64,000 nucleotides of DNA, taken from Oleiagrimonas sp963817755 (GTDB lineage: Bacteria; Pseudomonadota; Gammaproteobacteria; Xanthomonadales; Rhodanobacteraceae). The position numbers and the translations under genes are program-made. The notes beneath the pieces were generated by a model. The model did no database searches, was not told the origin of the DNA, and saw nothing but the letters and a program-made list of their open reading frames with translations. The stretch is from contig CAWFPB010000003.1 of the NCBI GenBank assembly GCA_963817755.1, forward strand, positions 992,001-1,056,000. Direction: 5' to 3'. Below are positions 8,648 to 19,630 of the stretch, one piece after another. Numbering within the stretch: the stretch's first letter is position 1; every line of letters begins with the position of its first letter.

Positions 8648-9631
8648 ATGCGGCAACGCCTCGCCTTGGCGCTGCTGGCGCTGGCGGCGCTGGCCGCCGG
8701 CCATGCCGGCGCGTCACAGGCGTCCCATCCTCCGCCCTGGAAGCCCAGCCACGTCGCCATGCCCGTGCACCAGGTCGGTCCGCACAGCTACTACGTGCAG
8801 GGCGTGACCGAGGAGGCCACGCGCGCCAACGAGGGCTTCATCGCCAACGCCGGCTTCGTGATCACCGGGGACGGCGTGGTGGTGTTCGATGCGCTGGGCT
8901 CGCCGGCGCTGGCCGACCAGCTGATCGGCGAGATCCGCAAGCGCACCGACCAGCCGATCAAGCTCGTCATCATCAGCCACGACCACGCCGACCACTTCTA
9001 CGGCATCCCGGCCTTCCGCCGCATCGGTGCGAAGGTGTGGACGGACGTGCATGCCCATGCGTATCTCAACTCGTCCGCCTCCGGCGAACGACTGGTCCAG
9101 CGCAAGGCGCTGCTGGGTCCCTGGCTGGGGCCCGACTTCAAGCTGCCGCTGCCGGACCGCTGGCTGGACCATGACACCGGCTTCGAAATGGGCGACGTGC
9201 GCTTCCAGCTCCGGCACATCGGCCCGGCGCATTCGCCCGAGGACCTGGTGATGCTGGTCGAACCCGATGGCGTGCTGTATTCGGGCGACGTGGTCTACGC
9301 CGGGCGCGTGCCCTTCATCGGCACGGCCGACACGCGACTGTGGCTGAAGGCGATCGACCGCCTGCTCGCCATTCCCGCCCGGGTCATGGTGCCCGGCCAC
9401 GGCCCGGCGTCCCGCCACCCGCGACGCGACGCGCAGCTGACACGCGATTACCTGACCTTCCTGCGCCAGCAGATGGGCAAGGCCGTACAGAACTTCGAAC
9501 CGTTCGACCAAGCCTACCGCGAGGTGGACTGGAGCCGTTTCAGGGCCGAACCGACCTTCGGCGTGGCCAACCGACGCAATGCCTACAACGTCTACCTGCA
9601 GATGGAGCAGGAAATGCTGGAAAGCAAATAG
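8648..9631 (+). CDS. SoxH-like periplasmic MBL-fold metallohydrolase
   Basis: The ATG at 8648, right after the soxB stop, gives 327 residues with a clean signal peptide (LALALLALAALAAGHAGA); an upstream ATG at 8615 inside soxB would bury it. The metallo-beta-lactamase motif HDHADH and later H/D ligands (GPAHSPEDL, YSGDVVY, VPGHGP) are intact, so a binuclear zinc site is expected. It resembles SoxH and the zinc hydrolases of quinoprotein relay systems. Substrate unknown; possibly a thioester or persulfide hydrolase acting on Sox intermediates. Confidence 0.85.
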   Translation: MRQRLALALLALAALAAGHAGASQASHPPPWKPSHVAMPVHQVGPHSYYVQGVTEEATRANEGFIANAGFVITGDGVVVFDALGSPALADQLIGEIRKRTDQPIKLVIISHDHADHFYGIPAFRRIGAKVWTDVHAHAYLNSSASGERLVQRKALLGPWLGPDFKLPLPDRWLDHDTGFEMGDVRFQLRHIGPAHSPEDLVMLVEPDGVLYSGDVVYAGRVPFIGTADTRLWLKAIDRLLAIPARVMVPGHGPASRHPRRDAQLTRDYLTFLRQQMGKAVQNFEPFDQAYREVDWSRFRAEPTFGVANRRNAYNVYLQMEQEMLESK

Positions 9632-9637
9632 AGCAGC

Positions 9638-9937
9638 TCAACCGAACTTGGACAGCAGGCGCGCCAGTTCATCCGTGGATGCGCGTACGTCCTGCATGTT
9701 TCCGGAGGCATCGATATGACTGACCAGACTGCACGCCAACATCTCGTAGAAGGCCTTGTCCAGCGCCCTGCGTGCGGCGGTCAGCTGCTGGGCGATCTGC
9801 TCGCACGAGCAGTTGTCGCCGATCATGCCCTGGATACCGCGGACCTGACCCTCGATACGCGCCAGACGGGTGATGATGCGCCGGCGATGCTCCTGTTCGC
9901 TTTCGCTGACGGTGGCCTTGGGGGATTTCCCGGTCAT
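9638..9937 (-). CDS. CsoR/RcnR (DUF156)-family transcriptional repressor with atypical cysteines
   Basis: The 99-residue all-helical protein matches the CsoR/RcnR/FrmR/CstR family (RLARIEGQVRGI in helix 1). Cysteines are Cys43, Cys45 and Cys69, with His74. If Cys45 is aligned with the first family ligand, the next two ligand slots hold Ser70 and His74, so neither the copper set (C-H-C) nor the CstR pair of cysteines is present; Cys69 lies one residue before the usual His slot. It converges on the SoxH-like gene (6 bp apart) and diverges from the fadL gene, so it probably represses one or both flanking sulfur operons. Confidence 0.88.
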   Translation of the reverse strand: MTGKSPKATVSESEQEHRRRIITRLARIEGQVRGIQGMIGDNCSCEQIAQQLTAARRALDKAFYEMLACSLVSHIDASGNMQDVRASTDELARLLSKFG

Positions 9938-10317
9938 CGAATCTTGCCTGTCTTGTTTGATCTAGCCGAGCGACGACACGTCGGGACGCATCACCACCAT
10001 GGTAGGCCCGTCCACCATGGTTGCCTGCTTCCGGCGCCCGGGCCTGTCGCGCCTGGCAGGGAACGATCCATCCGGCATGGCCGGAACGCCCCCGGATCAA
10101 GTGTGCGACACCGGGGCCCTGGAACCTGCAACCGCTTGATATGCATTATCGATCCGGAACATTCGCCCACGCAAGAAGGCATTCCCGGAAACCCGCAGCC
10201 ACCGGATTACGGCGCCCCGTCCGCCAGTTCCATTCGGGTGGATGCATGCAGCAACGACCGATGGCCGGGGGGGCCTCGGCGAACCATCACCCACCAATCG
10301 CTGGGGAGGAGTCCATC
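9938..10317. promoter_or_regulatory. 380-bp divergent intergenic region with two ACCATGGT palindromes
   Basis: No gene is seen here. The region separates the CsoR-family gene (minus) from the fadL gene (plus) and should hold both promoters. Two identical 8-bp palindromes, ACCATGGT, lie at 9996-10003 and 10014-10021, 18 bp apart centre to centre, and could be operator half-sites for the adjacent regulator. A strong SD (GGGGAGGAG) precedes fadL. I could not fix a convincing -35/-10 pair for either gene; TTGATA and nearby AT-rich sequence around 10136-10152 is a weak candidate. Confidence 0.45.
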
Positions 10318-11592
10318 ATGAAAAAGCGACTGATTGTCACCACCATCGCCCTGCTGGTCTGCAGTGGCACGGCTTCGGCCACGGACGGCTATTTCTCGCA
10401 CGGCTACGGCATGAAAGCGAAAGGCCGCGGCGGCACCGCCTTTGCCCTGACCAACGATGCCTTCGGCGGCGCCAACAACCCCGCCACCATGGTCATGGCC
10501 GGCAACCGCTTCGAGGTGGGCCTGGACCTGTTCAGCCCGCAACGCAGCGCCGAGCGGACCGGCCTCGGCCCCGGACTGGACGGCAGCGTCACCAGCGGCA
10601 AGACACTGTTCCCGATTCCCGAGCTGGGCTATAACCACATGTTCGGCGACAACCTCGCCTTCGGTGTCACCGTGTTCGGCAACGGCGGCATGAACACCAA
10701 CTACCCCGGCGGCCAGTTCAATTGCGGCCGGGGGCCGGCCAACATGCTGTGCGGTGCCAACACGCTGGGCGTGGATCTCTCGCAGCTGATCGTGGCCCCG
10801 ACCTTCTCCTGGGCCTTCACGCCCAACCAGTCCTTCGGCATCGCGCCACAGATTGCCTGGCAGCGTTTCGAGGCCAAGGGCCTGCAGGCGTTCGCGATGA
10901 CGCCCAACCTGTCCGTGGCCCCGGACAAGGTCACCAACAACGGCTACGACACCTCCACCGGTGTGGGCGTGCGCGTGGGTTATTTCGCACGCCTGTCGCC
11001 ATCCTTCTCGCTGGGCGTCACCTATGCCAGCAAGATCCGCATGAGCAAGTTCAACAAGTACGCGGGACTGTTCGCCGACGGTGGTCGCTTCGACATTCCG
11101 GAGAACTACGGTGCCGGCATCGCCTTCACGCCGGCCAAGCCGCTGACCCTGTCGCTCGACTACGAGCTCATCAAGTACAGCGGCGTACCGGCCGTCGGTG
11201 ATTCGAGCATGGTGCCGGTCCAGCTCGGCGCCAAGGGCGGGCCGGGTTTCGGATGGAAAGACATCAACGTGTGGAAATTCGGCGTCGAATACGCCAGTTC
11301 CGACCGCTGGACCTGGCGCGCCGGCTACAACCACACCGACAACCCGGTGCAAAGCGCGGAGGTGACCTTCAACATCCTCGCGCCGGGCGTGGTGACCGAT
11401 CATTTGACGCTGGGACTGACCCACACCACCGCCTCCGGCGGGGAGTTCACCGTGTCGTACATGCATGCGTTCAACAGCACCGTGCAGGGGACGTCGATCC
11501 TGCCGGTCTTCATGGGCGGCATGCCGGCCGGCAGCGAGCGGATCTCGATGCACCAGAATTCGCTGGGCATCAGTTACGCCTGGAAGCTGTAA
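10318..11592 (+). CDS. FadL/OmpP1-type outer-membrane channel protein
   Basis: The 424-residue product has a signal peptide (ending TASA, about 21) and the FadL-like plug start (TDGYFSHGYGMKAKGRGG, with AFGGANNPA following). The rest is rich in alternating beta strands and ends in an aromatic-rich strand (SYAWKL) for Bam recognition. FadL proteins pass hydrophobic molecules across the outer membrane by lateral diffusion. Here the gene lies between the sox genes and a YeeE-type sulfur transporter under what is probably CsoR-family control, so I infer it may move hydrophobic sulfur species (polysulfide, sulfur chains) rather than fatty acids. That role is inference only. Confidence 0.85.
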   Translation: MKKRLIVTTIALLVCSGTASATDGYFSHGYGMKAKGRGGTAFALTNDAFGGANNPATMVMAGNRFEVGLDLFSPQRSAERTGLGPGLDGSVTSGKTLFPIPELGYNHMFGDNLAFGVTVFGNGGMNTNYPGGQFNCGRGPANMLCGANTLGVDLSQLIVAPTFSWAFTPNQSFGIAPQIAWQRFEAKGLQAFAMTPNLSVAPDKVTNNGYDTSTGVGVRVGYFARLSPSFSLGVTYASKIRMSKFNKYAGLFADGGRFDIPENYGAGIAFTPAKPLTLSLDYELIKYSGVPAVGDSSMVPVQLGAKGGPGFGWKDINVWKFGVEYASSDRWTWRAGYNHTDNPVQSAEVTFNILAPGVVTDHLTLGLTHTTASGGEFTVSYMHAFNSTVQGTSILPVFMGGMPAGSERISMHQNSLGISYAWKL

Positions 11593-11599
11593 ACTGGTC

Positions 11600-11628
11600 G
11601 GTCCCGCGGGCCCGGTGCCCGCGGGACC
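11600..11628 (+). terminator. 12-bp perfect hairpin between fadL-like gene and pmpA
   Basis: A 12-bp perfect inverted repeat (GGTCCCGCGGGC and its complement) with a 5-nt loop follows the fadL stop by 8 bp. There is only a weak T-rich tail (TGTTATT), so it may attenuate rather than end transcription into pmpA. Confidence 0.5.
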
Positions 11629-11661
11629 TGTTATTCGCGAACACCTCGAGATTGATTTCCT

Positions 11662-12225
11662 ATGTACCCCTGGCTGTCCCAACCCTGGCCCTGGTACGTC
11701 ACAGGCCCGATGATCGGGCTGGTGGTACCGATGCTGCTGCTGATCGGCAACCGGTCGTTCGGCATTTCCTCCTCGCTGCGCCACATCTGTGCGGCATGCA
11801 TGCCGTCCGGCATCGAATACTTCCGCTACAACTGGCGCGAACAGGCCTGGAACCTGGTCTTCGTCGGCGGCATCGTGATCGGTGGCTGGGTGGCCATCAC
11901 CTGGCTGACCGCACCGGGCACGGTCACGCCCGTGACCCCCGCGTTTGCCGCAGAACTGGCGCACTACCACATCGCCGCGAACCAGTTCCTTCTGCCGCGC
12001 GAGATCTTCGACTGGCAGCACCTGGGCACACTTCCCACGCTGGTGATGGTGGTCGGCGGTGGCCTGCTGCTGGGCTTCGGCGCGCGCTATGCCGGCGGCT
12101 GCACGGGTGGCCACGCGATCATGGGACTGGCCACGTTCCAGCGCGCCTCGCTGGTCGCCACGCTGGCCTTCATGGCCGGCGGTTTCCTGATGGCCGACCT
12201 GATCCTGCCGATGCTGCTGGGGTAA
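11662..12225 (+). CDS. YeeE/YedE-family sulfur transporter half, PmpA-like
   Basis: The 187-residue integral membrane protein has about five hydrophobic segments. Conserved cysteines occur in the context ICAAC (about residues 43-46) and in GGCTGGHA near the C-terminal half, typical of YeeE/YedE thiosulfate channels where cysteines relay the substrate. The next gene encodes the complementary half, so the two form a split transporter. It lies 69 bp after fadL and is likely cotranscribed. Confidence 0.9.
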   Translation: MYPWLSQPWPWYVTGPMIGLVVPMLLLIGNRSFGISSSLRHICAACMPSGIEYFRYNWREQAWNLVFVGGIVIGGWVAITWLTAPGTVTPVTPAFAAELAHYHIAANQFLLPREIFDWQHLGTLPTLVMVVGGGLLLGFGARYAGGCTGGHAIMGLATFQRASLVATLAFMAGGFLMADLILPMLLG

Positions 12226-12232
12226 CCGAATC

Positions 12233-12709
12233 ATGAATGCCAAGCCTTCTCCCGTCGCCGTCGAGGCGACTGACGCGAATGCGGCCCGTGGCCGCCTGGT
12301 GCGCGGCATCGGCTACCTGCTGGTGGGCGTGTATTTCGGCATCATCCTGATCAAGGGACAGGTGGCCGACTGGTTCCGCATCCAGGAGATGTTCCGCCTG
12401 CAGCAGTTCCACATGTACGGCATCATCGGCAGCGCCATCGTCACCGCCATGATCAGCGTATGGCTTCTGCGCCGCCTGAACGCCCGCAGCGGTCGCGGCG
12501 ATCCCATTGCGGTCGCCAGCAAGGCCAGCCACAAGGGCCAGCTGATCGGCGGCTTCGTGTTCGGCCTGGGCTGGGCCGCGACCGGCGCCTGCCCGGGACC
12601 GCTGTTCGCGCAGATCGGATCGGGCCACTCGATCATGCTGCTGGCCCTGGGCAGCGCCCTGGCCGGCACCTGGCTCTACGGCTGGCTGCGCCCGCGCCTG
12701 CCGCACTGA
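12233..12709 (+). CDS. YeeE/YedE-family sulfur transporter half, PmpB-like
   Basis: The 158-residue membrane protein has a charged N-terminal tail of about 20 residues and four hydrophobic segments. It carries the family motif ATGACPGP (about residues 116-123) with the single pore cysteine. It begins 7 bp after the pmpA-like stop. Together the halves are predicted to import thiosulfate or another sulfane-sulfur compound into the cytoplasm. It converges on the H+-ATPase gene with only 15 bp between stops. Confidence 0.9.
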   Translation: MNAKPSPVAVEATDANAARGRLVRGIGYLLVGVYFGIILIKGQVADWFRIQEMFRLQQFHMYGIIGSAIVTAMISVWLLRRLNARSGRGDPIAVASKASHKGQLIGGFVFGLGWAATGACPGPLFAQIGSGHSIMLLALGSALAGTWLYGWLRPRLPH

Positions 12710-12724
12710 AGCCCTACCGACGCA

Positions 12725-15202
<2,478 letters not shown>

Positions 15203-15221
15203 GTGCGCGCCCTCCTCCGGC

Positions 15222-16637
15222 TCAGGCCGGCACCCGTCCCTTGAGCAGGATCGGTTCGCCCATGCCCGACATGTGCCAGGGCTGACCGATACGATCCAGC
15301 TGCTCGGCGAAGGCCTGCATGCCGCGATCGTAGTCACCGTGCACCAGGAAAACCTTTTGCGGCTTGCCGCAAGCCTTGAGCCACTCCAGCAACCCCTGCT
15401 GTCCGGCGTGTGCGGAAAAGCCGTTGATGGTGTAGATCTTGGCGCGGATCGCGATTTCGTCGCCGAACAGCCGCACCGTGCGGGCGCCGTCGATGATGCG
15501 TCGTGCCGGCGTGCCGGAAGCCGCGTAACCGACGAAGATCACGCTGTTGTCCTCGTTCCACAGGTTGTGCCGAAGGTGATGCCGGATGCGTCCGCCCGTG
15601 CACATGCCCGAACCGGCCATGATCACGGCGCCGCCCTTGATGCGGTTGATGGCCATCGACTCGGCGGTTTCGCGGGTCATGTGCAGCCCGACCAGCTTCA
15701 GCGGGTCGTGCTGGCCCAGTTCCTCGCTGAACCGGGCGCGCAGGAACTCCAGGTGCTCCATGAAAATCTCGGTGGCCGAGATGGCCATCGGCGAGTCCAG
15801 GAACACCGGCAGGTGCCGCGGCAAGCGCCCCGTCTCGATGGCATGGTAGAGCGCGTACAGCACTTCCTGCGCACGCTCCAGCGCGAAAGTGGGGATCAGC
15901 ACGTTGCCGCCACGCTTGTAGGCCGAGGCCACGGCATCGATCAGCTCGTCGACCGAATCCTTCCACGGCCGATGGTCGCGATCGCCGTAGGTGGTCTCCA
16001 TGACCACGTAATCGGGCGGACTGGGAGGCGGTGCAGGATCGTCCAGCAAGGGTCGGCCGGCATTACCGATATCGCCGGAGAAAAGCACGCTGACCTGCTC
16101 GCCCTCGTCCTCGATCTCCAGCAGCACCGAGGCCGAGCCGAGGATGTGTCCGGCGTTGACGAAGGTGGCGCGGATGCCCTTGGCGACCTGGCGGGTTTCG
16201 CCGTAGGCCACCGGCTTGGAAAAATGGTCCATCACGCGCAGCGCATCGGTGATGCCGTACAGCGCTTCGGGCATGTTCTCGCCGCGGCGCGAGGCATGAC
16301 GGCGTGCGCGCCGCACGTCCTCCTCCTGCAGACCGGCCGAGTCCATCAGCACCAGGCGTGCCAGATCGCGGGTGGCGTCGGTGGCGTAGATGTCGCCGCG
16401 GAAGCCACGCTTGCGCAGCAGCGGAAGGCGACCGCAATGATCCAGGTGGGCATGGGTGAGCACCACGGCGTCGATGCCGGCGGCACGGAAACCGAATTCC
16501 TCGGCGTTTTCCTCTTCCAGCTCGCGGCCGCCCTGGAACATGCCGCAATCAACCAGCAGGCGGGCCTGGCTGGTCTCGATGAGGTGGCACGAACCGGTCA
16601 CCTGCTTGGCGGCGCCGTGACTGCTGAGCTTGATCAT
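15222..16637 (-). CDS. Beta-CASP metallo-beta-lactamase RNA-processing nuclease
   Basis: The 471-residue protein has the MBL motif THAHLDH (61-67), further ligands (NAGHILGSASV, FSGDIG) and the beta-CASP motifs: an acidic residue in ETTYGDRDH, the block IPTFALERAQEVL and the C-terminal FSAHAGQQ with VHGD. These mark the CPSF-73/RNase J-like group that cuts RNA endonucleolytically or 5'-3' exonucleolytically. It overlaps the preceding PRPP synthetase gene by 4 bp (ATGA), indicating tight coupling. In this operon it may supply nucleoside monophosphates to the phosphorylase. Confidence 0.88.
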   Translation of the reverse strand: MIKLSSHGAAKQVTGSCHLIETSQARLLVDCGMFQGGRELEEENAEEFGFRAAGIDAVVLTHAHLDHCGRLPLLRKRGFRGDIYATDATRDLARLVLMDSAGLQEEDVRRARRHASRRGENMPEALYGITDALRVMDHFSKPVAYGETRQVAKGIRATFVNAGHILGSASVLLEIEDEGEQVSVLFSGDIGNAGRPLLDDPAPPPSPPDYVVMETTYGDRDHRPWKDSVDELIDAVASAYKRGGNVLIPTFALERAQEVLYALYHAIETGRLPRHLPVFLDSPMAISATEIFMEHLEFLRARFSEELGQHDPLKLVGLHMTRETAESMAINRIKGGAVIMAGSGMCTGGRIRHHLRHNLWNEDNSVIFVGYAASGTPARRIIDGARTVRLFGDEIAIRAKIYTINGFSAHAGQQGLLEWLKACGKPQKVFLVHGDYDRGMQAFAEQLDRIGQPWHMSGMGEPILLKGRVPA

Positions 16638-17545
16638 GTCCTTTCCCCTGTCGCGGGCGCCAGCATGCCGCGCACGCCTTCGGCGATCGCGGCGCTGACG
16701 TCGATGGCGTCGGGCGCGTGCCCGACGGTGTTGGTGCAGACCACGCGAGCCACGCCGGCCTGCCGGATGACATCCAGCGCATCGCCGGCCATCAGGCCGT
16801 GCACGGCGATGCAGACCGGATCGCGCATGCCCATGGCGTGCAGGTGGCCGATCGCGGCCACCAGGGTACGTCCGCTGGAGATGATGTCGTCGAGGATCAC
16901 CGGAGTGCGATGCCGGTGCTCGGCCACTTGCGGCACGGTTTCCTGCACGTGGGTGTCGCCCAGGCGGGTCTTGTGCACCACGGCCACCGGCGCGCCGATG
17001 CGTTCGGCGACGTCACGCGCCCATTGCTCGCTCTCGCCGTCCGGCCCCACGATGACCGGGTCGGTCACGTGCTTGCCGATCCACGCGGCCAGCACCGGCG
17101 CGGCATGCACGACGTGGCTGCGCAGCGCGTAGACCTCGTCCAGGCGCGCGATGCGGTGCAGGTGCGGGTCGACCGTCACCAGCCAGTCGACATGCGCCGA
17201 GAGCAGCGAGGCGTAGATTCGTGCCGAAACCGCCTGTCCCGGCTCAAAGCGCTTGTCCTGGCGCATGTAGGCCAGATACGGCGCGACCAGTCCGACCCGC
17301 TTGGCTCCCAGCTCGCGCAGCGTGGCGGCCGCCATCAGGAGCGGCACGGTGACCGCATCGGGATGATCCAGCGTGCACACCAGCACGGCCTCGGTGTCCG
17401 GTTCCGGCGGCTGGACCCGCACCAGGCTTTCGCCATCGGGAAAGGCATGCACGTCGACCGGCGCCACGCGCGCATCGCCCGCCATCGCATGTGCCAGGCG
17501 CGCGGCCATGTCCTGGTTGCCGGGCATCGCATGGAACATGATCAT
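16634..17545 (-). CDS. Ribose-phosphate pyrophosphokinase-like protein, archaeal/class III-like
   Basis: The 303-residue protein has both Prs halves. ATP-binding Arg95-Gln96-Asp97 (YMRQDKRF), the flexible-loop Lys192 and Arg194 (HKTRLGDT) and the PRPP-binding loop DDIISSGRTL (219-228) are intact. The KTRxGDT and DDIISSG forms look more like archaeal enzymes than the usual bacterial Prs. It is therefore probably an accessory, active enzyme making PRPP from ribose-5-phosphate, or possibly using ribose-1,5-bisphosphate. It overlaps its upstream neighbour by 4 bp and its downstream neighbour by 4 bp. Confidence 0.85.
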   Translation of the reverse strand: MIMFHAMPGNQDMAARLAHAMAGDARVAPVDVHAFPDGESLVRVQPPEPDTEAVLVCTLDHPDAVTVPLLMAAATLRELGAKRVGLVAPYLAYMRQDKRFEPGQAVSARIYASLLSAHVDWLVTVDPHLHRIARLDEVYALRSHVVHAAPVLAAWIGKHVTDPVIVGPDGESEQWARDVAERIGAPVAVVHKTRLGDTHVQETVPQVAEHRHRTPVILDDIISSGRTLVAAIGHLHAMGMRDPVCIAVHGLMAGDALDVIRQAGVARVVCTNTVGHAPDAIDVSAAIAEGVRGMLAPATGERT

Positions 17546-19092
17546 GCCGCCACCTCCACGTGCACGATCACCGGATGGCGACCGGCGAAATCGAGCGCGT
17601 ATTCCAGTTCGCCCCGGGATTCGGCGTGCAGCGTGAACAGCGGCTGGCCGCGCTCGACGCGGTCACCGGTGCGCACCTGCAGGAAGACCCCGGCGGTGGT
17701 TGCCATCGGCGCGCCGGCCAACTTGGCCAGGCGTGCCAGCAGGCGGTTGTCGATGCTCGACACGACGCCACCGTGTGATGCACCGATGACATGGGTGTAG
17801 GGTGCGCGACCGGGTTCGCGCCAGGCGCCCTGGGCCTCGCAGATGGCCCGGAACTTGCGCCAGGCACGGCCGTCCTCGAGCACGCCACGCGCCAGACCCA
17901 GTGCATCCGCTCCGGTGGCCAGCCCGCCCAACTCGATGACGCCGGCCGCCACCTCCAGGGCCTTCTCGCGCAGGTCGCCGGGCGCATCGTCGCGGTTGGC
18001 CAGCACGGCAAGCACGTCGTGCGCCTCCAGCGCAGGTCCGATCCCGCTGCCGATCGGCTGGGTCCCGTCGCTGAACAGACCGTGCAGGGTCAGGCCGATG
18101 GAACCGGCGGTGGCCTTGAGCGAATCCAGCAGCGAGACCGCCTCTTCCCGGCTGCGTACCTTGGCCGTGGGCCCGACCGGGATGTCGATCAGCACGTGGG
18201 TGGAACCGGCCGCGGCCTTCTTGGACAGCACCGAGGCCACCAGCTGTCCCTCGCTGTCCAGGTCCAGCATGCGCTCGACGCGGATCAGCAGGTCGTCGGC
18301 GGGACTGAGGTCCATGGCCCCGCCCCAGATCATGCAGCCGCCCTCGGTCTCGACCACGCGACGCATGTCCTCCACGCCGAGGTCAACGCGGGTGAAGGTT
18401 TCCACCGTGTCCGCGGTGCCGGCCGGCGAAGTGATGGCGCGCGAGCTGGTCTTGGGCATGATCAGTCCCAGCGCGGTGACGATGGGCACCACGATGGGCG
18501 TGGTGCGGTTGCCGGGGAGCCCGCCGATGCAGTGCTTGTCGACCACCACCGGATGCGGCCAGCTCAGGCGGTTGCCCGAATGCACCATGGCTCGGGTCAG
18601 GCTGCTGACCTCGTGTTCGTTCATGCGCCCGTCGGCACAGGCGACCAGGAACGCGGCAATCTCGACATTGCTCAGGCGTCCGCCCACCACGTCGCGGATG
18701 ATCGCGTCGCACTGGCCCTCGCTCAGTTGCTGGCCATAGATCTTGCCGCGCACGTGACTCATGGCCTCGCTGGGCACCGGATGGCGGAAATGCAGGTGCT
18801 CGCCATCCTGCGGATCCAGCATGCGCCAGGCCGATTCGGACAGGCCGGCCTGGTCGGTGTCCAGCAGTTGGCCAGTGGTGAGCACGTACAGCGTGGCGAT
18901 GATGCTGCGATGCTCGCCCACCACTTCCACCCGCGAGTGGGCATCGAATCCCTCAGCGCGACAGACCGGTGCGTCGGCGCGCAGCACCACGACCGGTTCG
19001 TGATGGGTATCCACACCCAGCCGCACCGGTTTCAGTAGCGGTCCGTGCTCATCCTCGTGGCCGAGGGGCGGACCCTTGACGATCGTGTTCAA
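17542..19092 (-). CDS. AMP phosphorylase / thymidine phosphorylase-2 family enzyme
   Basis: I place the start at a TTG (19092), because it has a strong SD (GGAGGG, 6 nt spacing) and gives a family-length product of 516 residues; an ATG at 19152 would add 20 residues. The phosphorylase motifs DKHCIGGLPGNR and PKTSSRAITSPAGTADT match archaeal AMP phosphorylase and the bacterial putative thymidine phosphorylase type 2 family rather than DeoA. The expected reaction is nucleoside monophosphate plus phosphate to base plus ribose-1,5-bisphosphate, or a nucleoside equivalent. The stop overlaps the Prs-like start by 4 bp. Confidence 0.86.
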   Translation of the reverse strand: MNTIVKGPPLGHEDEHGPLLKPVRLGVDTHHEPVVVLRADAPVCRAEGFDAHSRVEVVGEHRSIIATLYVLTTGQLLDTDQAGLSESAWRMLDPQDGEHLHFRHPVPSEAMSHVRGKIYGQQLSEGQCDAIIRDVVGGRLSNVEIAAFLVACADGRMNEHEVSSLTRAMVHSGNRLSWPHPVVVDKHCIGGLPGNRTTPIVVPIVTALGLIMPKTSSRAITSPAGTADTVETFTRVDLGVEDMRRVVETEGGCMIWGGAMDLSPADDLLIRVERMLDLDSEGQLVASVLSKKAAAGSTHVLIDIPVGPTAKVRSREEAVSLLDSLKATAGSIGLTLHGLFSDGTQPIGSGIGPALEAHDVLAVLANRDDAPGDLREKALEVAAGVIELGGLATGADALGLARGVLEDGRAWRKFRAICEAQGAWREPGRAPYTHVIGASHGGVVSSIDNRLLARLAKLAGAPMATTAGVFLQVRTGDRVERGQPLFTLHAESRGELEYALDFAGRHPVIVHVEVAA

Positions 19093-19165
19093 GCTCAACC
19101 CTCCGCGCACCCGTCTGCGGGTGGCTACGTCCTTGCGCACCTGGCGGTGCATGTACCAAGCAGCA

Positions 19166-19603
19166 TCAACGGCAGACCAGCACCGGCAGGTCGCAGCCGA
19201 CCAGCACGCGCTGGGTCTCGCTGCCCAGCAGCAGGCGATCGATGCCGCGACGCCCGTGAGAACCCATCACGATCAGGTCGCAATCCTGGTTCTTGGCCGT
19301 TTCGCAGATGACACGCGCAGGGTGTTCGTCGAAGGTGTAGTGGGTTTCGCACTCCACGCCGGCGTCGCGGGCGCGTTCGGCAATTTCCGCCAGGTAGCGC
19401 TCCGCGCGCGTGGCCGCCTCTTCCTCGTAGGCCGATGCGCTGATGGTGACCACCTCGGTCATGTAGGTCAGCGCCGGAAACGGCGCCGCCACATGCAGCC
19501 CGAATACTTTCGCGCCGACCTTCTTGGCCAGGGCGATACCGGTATCGACCGCGTTCAGGGACAGGTCCGAACCGTCAGTGGGCAGCAGGATGTGCTTGTA
19601 CAT
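19166..19603 (-). CDS. Universal stress protein (UspA family, ATP-binding type)
   Basis: The start at 19603 has SD AAGGAGAG and begins MYKHILLPTDGSD; the 145-residue length is typical. The ATP-binding signature G-2X-G-9X-GS is present (GSHGRRGIDRLLLGS), so it is the nucleotide-binding subclass. Such proteins are commonly induced by hypoxia or stasis. It is the first gene of the minus-strand cluster, 73 bp upstream of the phosphorylase, and lies directly downstream of the FNR-type promoter. Confidence 0.93.
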   Translation of the reverse strand: MYKHILLPTDGSDLSLNAVDTGIALAKKVGAKVFGLHVAAPFPALTYMTEVVTISASAYEEEAATRAERYLAEIAERARDAGVECETHYTFDEHPARVICETAKNQDCDLIVMGSHGRRGIDRLLLGSETQRVLVGCDLPVLVCR

Positions 19604-19630
19604 GGCATGACTCTCCTTGGGAACGCGACC

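Noticed and set aside
10137..10152. Second FNR-like box (TTGATATGCATTATC) upstream of fadL
   Set aside because: The right half deviates at two key positions and there is no matching -10 spacing, so it is not supported.
10207..12309. Long antisense frame (about 700 codons) opposite fadL and pmpA
   Set aside because: It is the reverse shadow of real genes in high-GC DNA; the translation is low-complexity (His/Gly/Arg rich) with no recognisable domain. The same applies to long opposite frames at 12761-14227, 15075-17132, 23979-26279, 26282-28309, 32058-34346 and 56318-58477.
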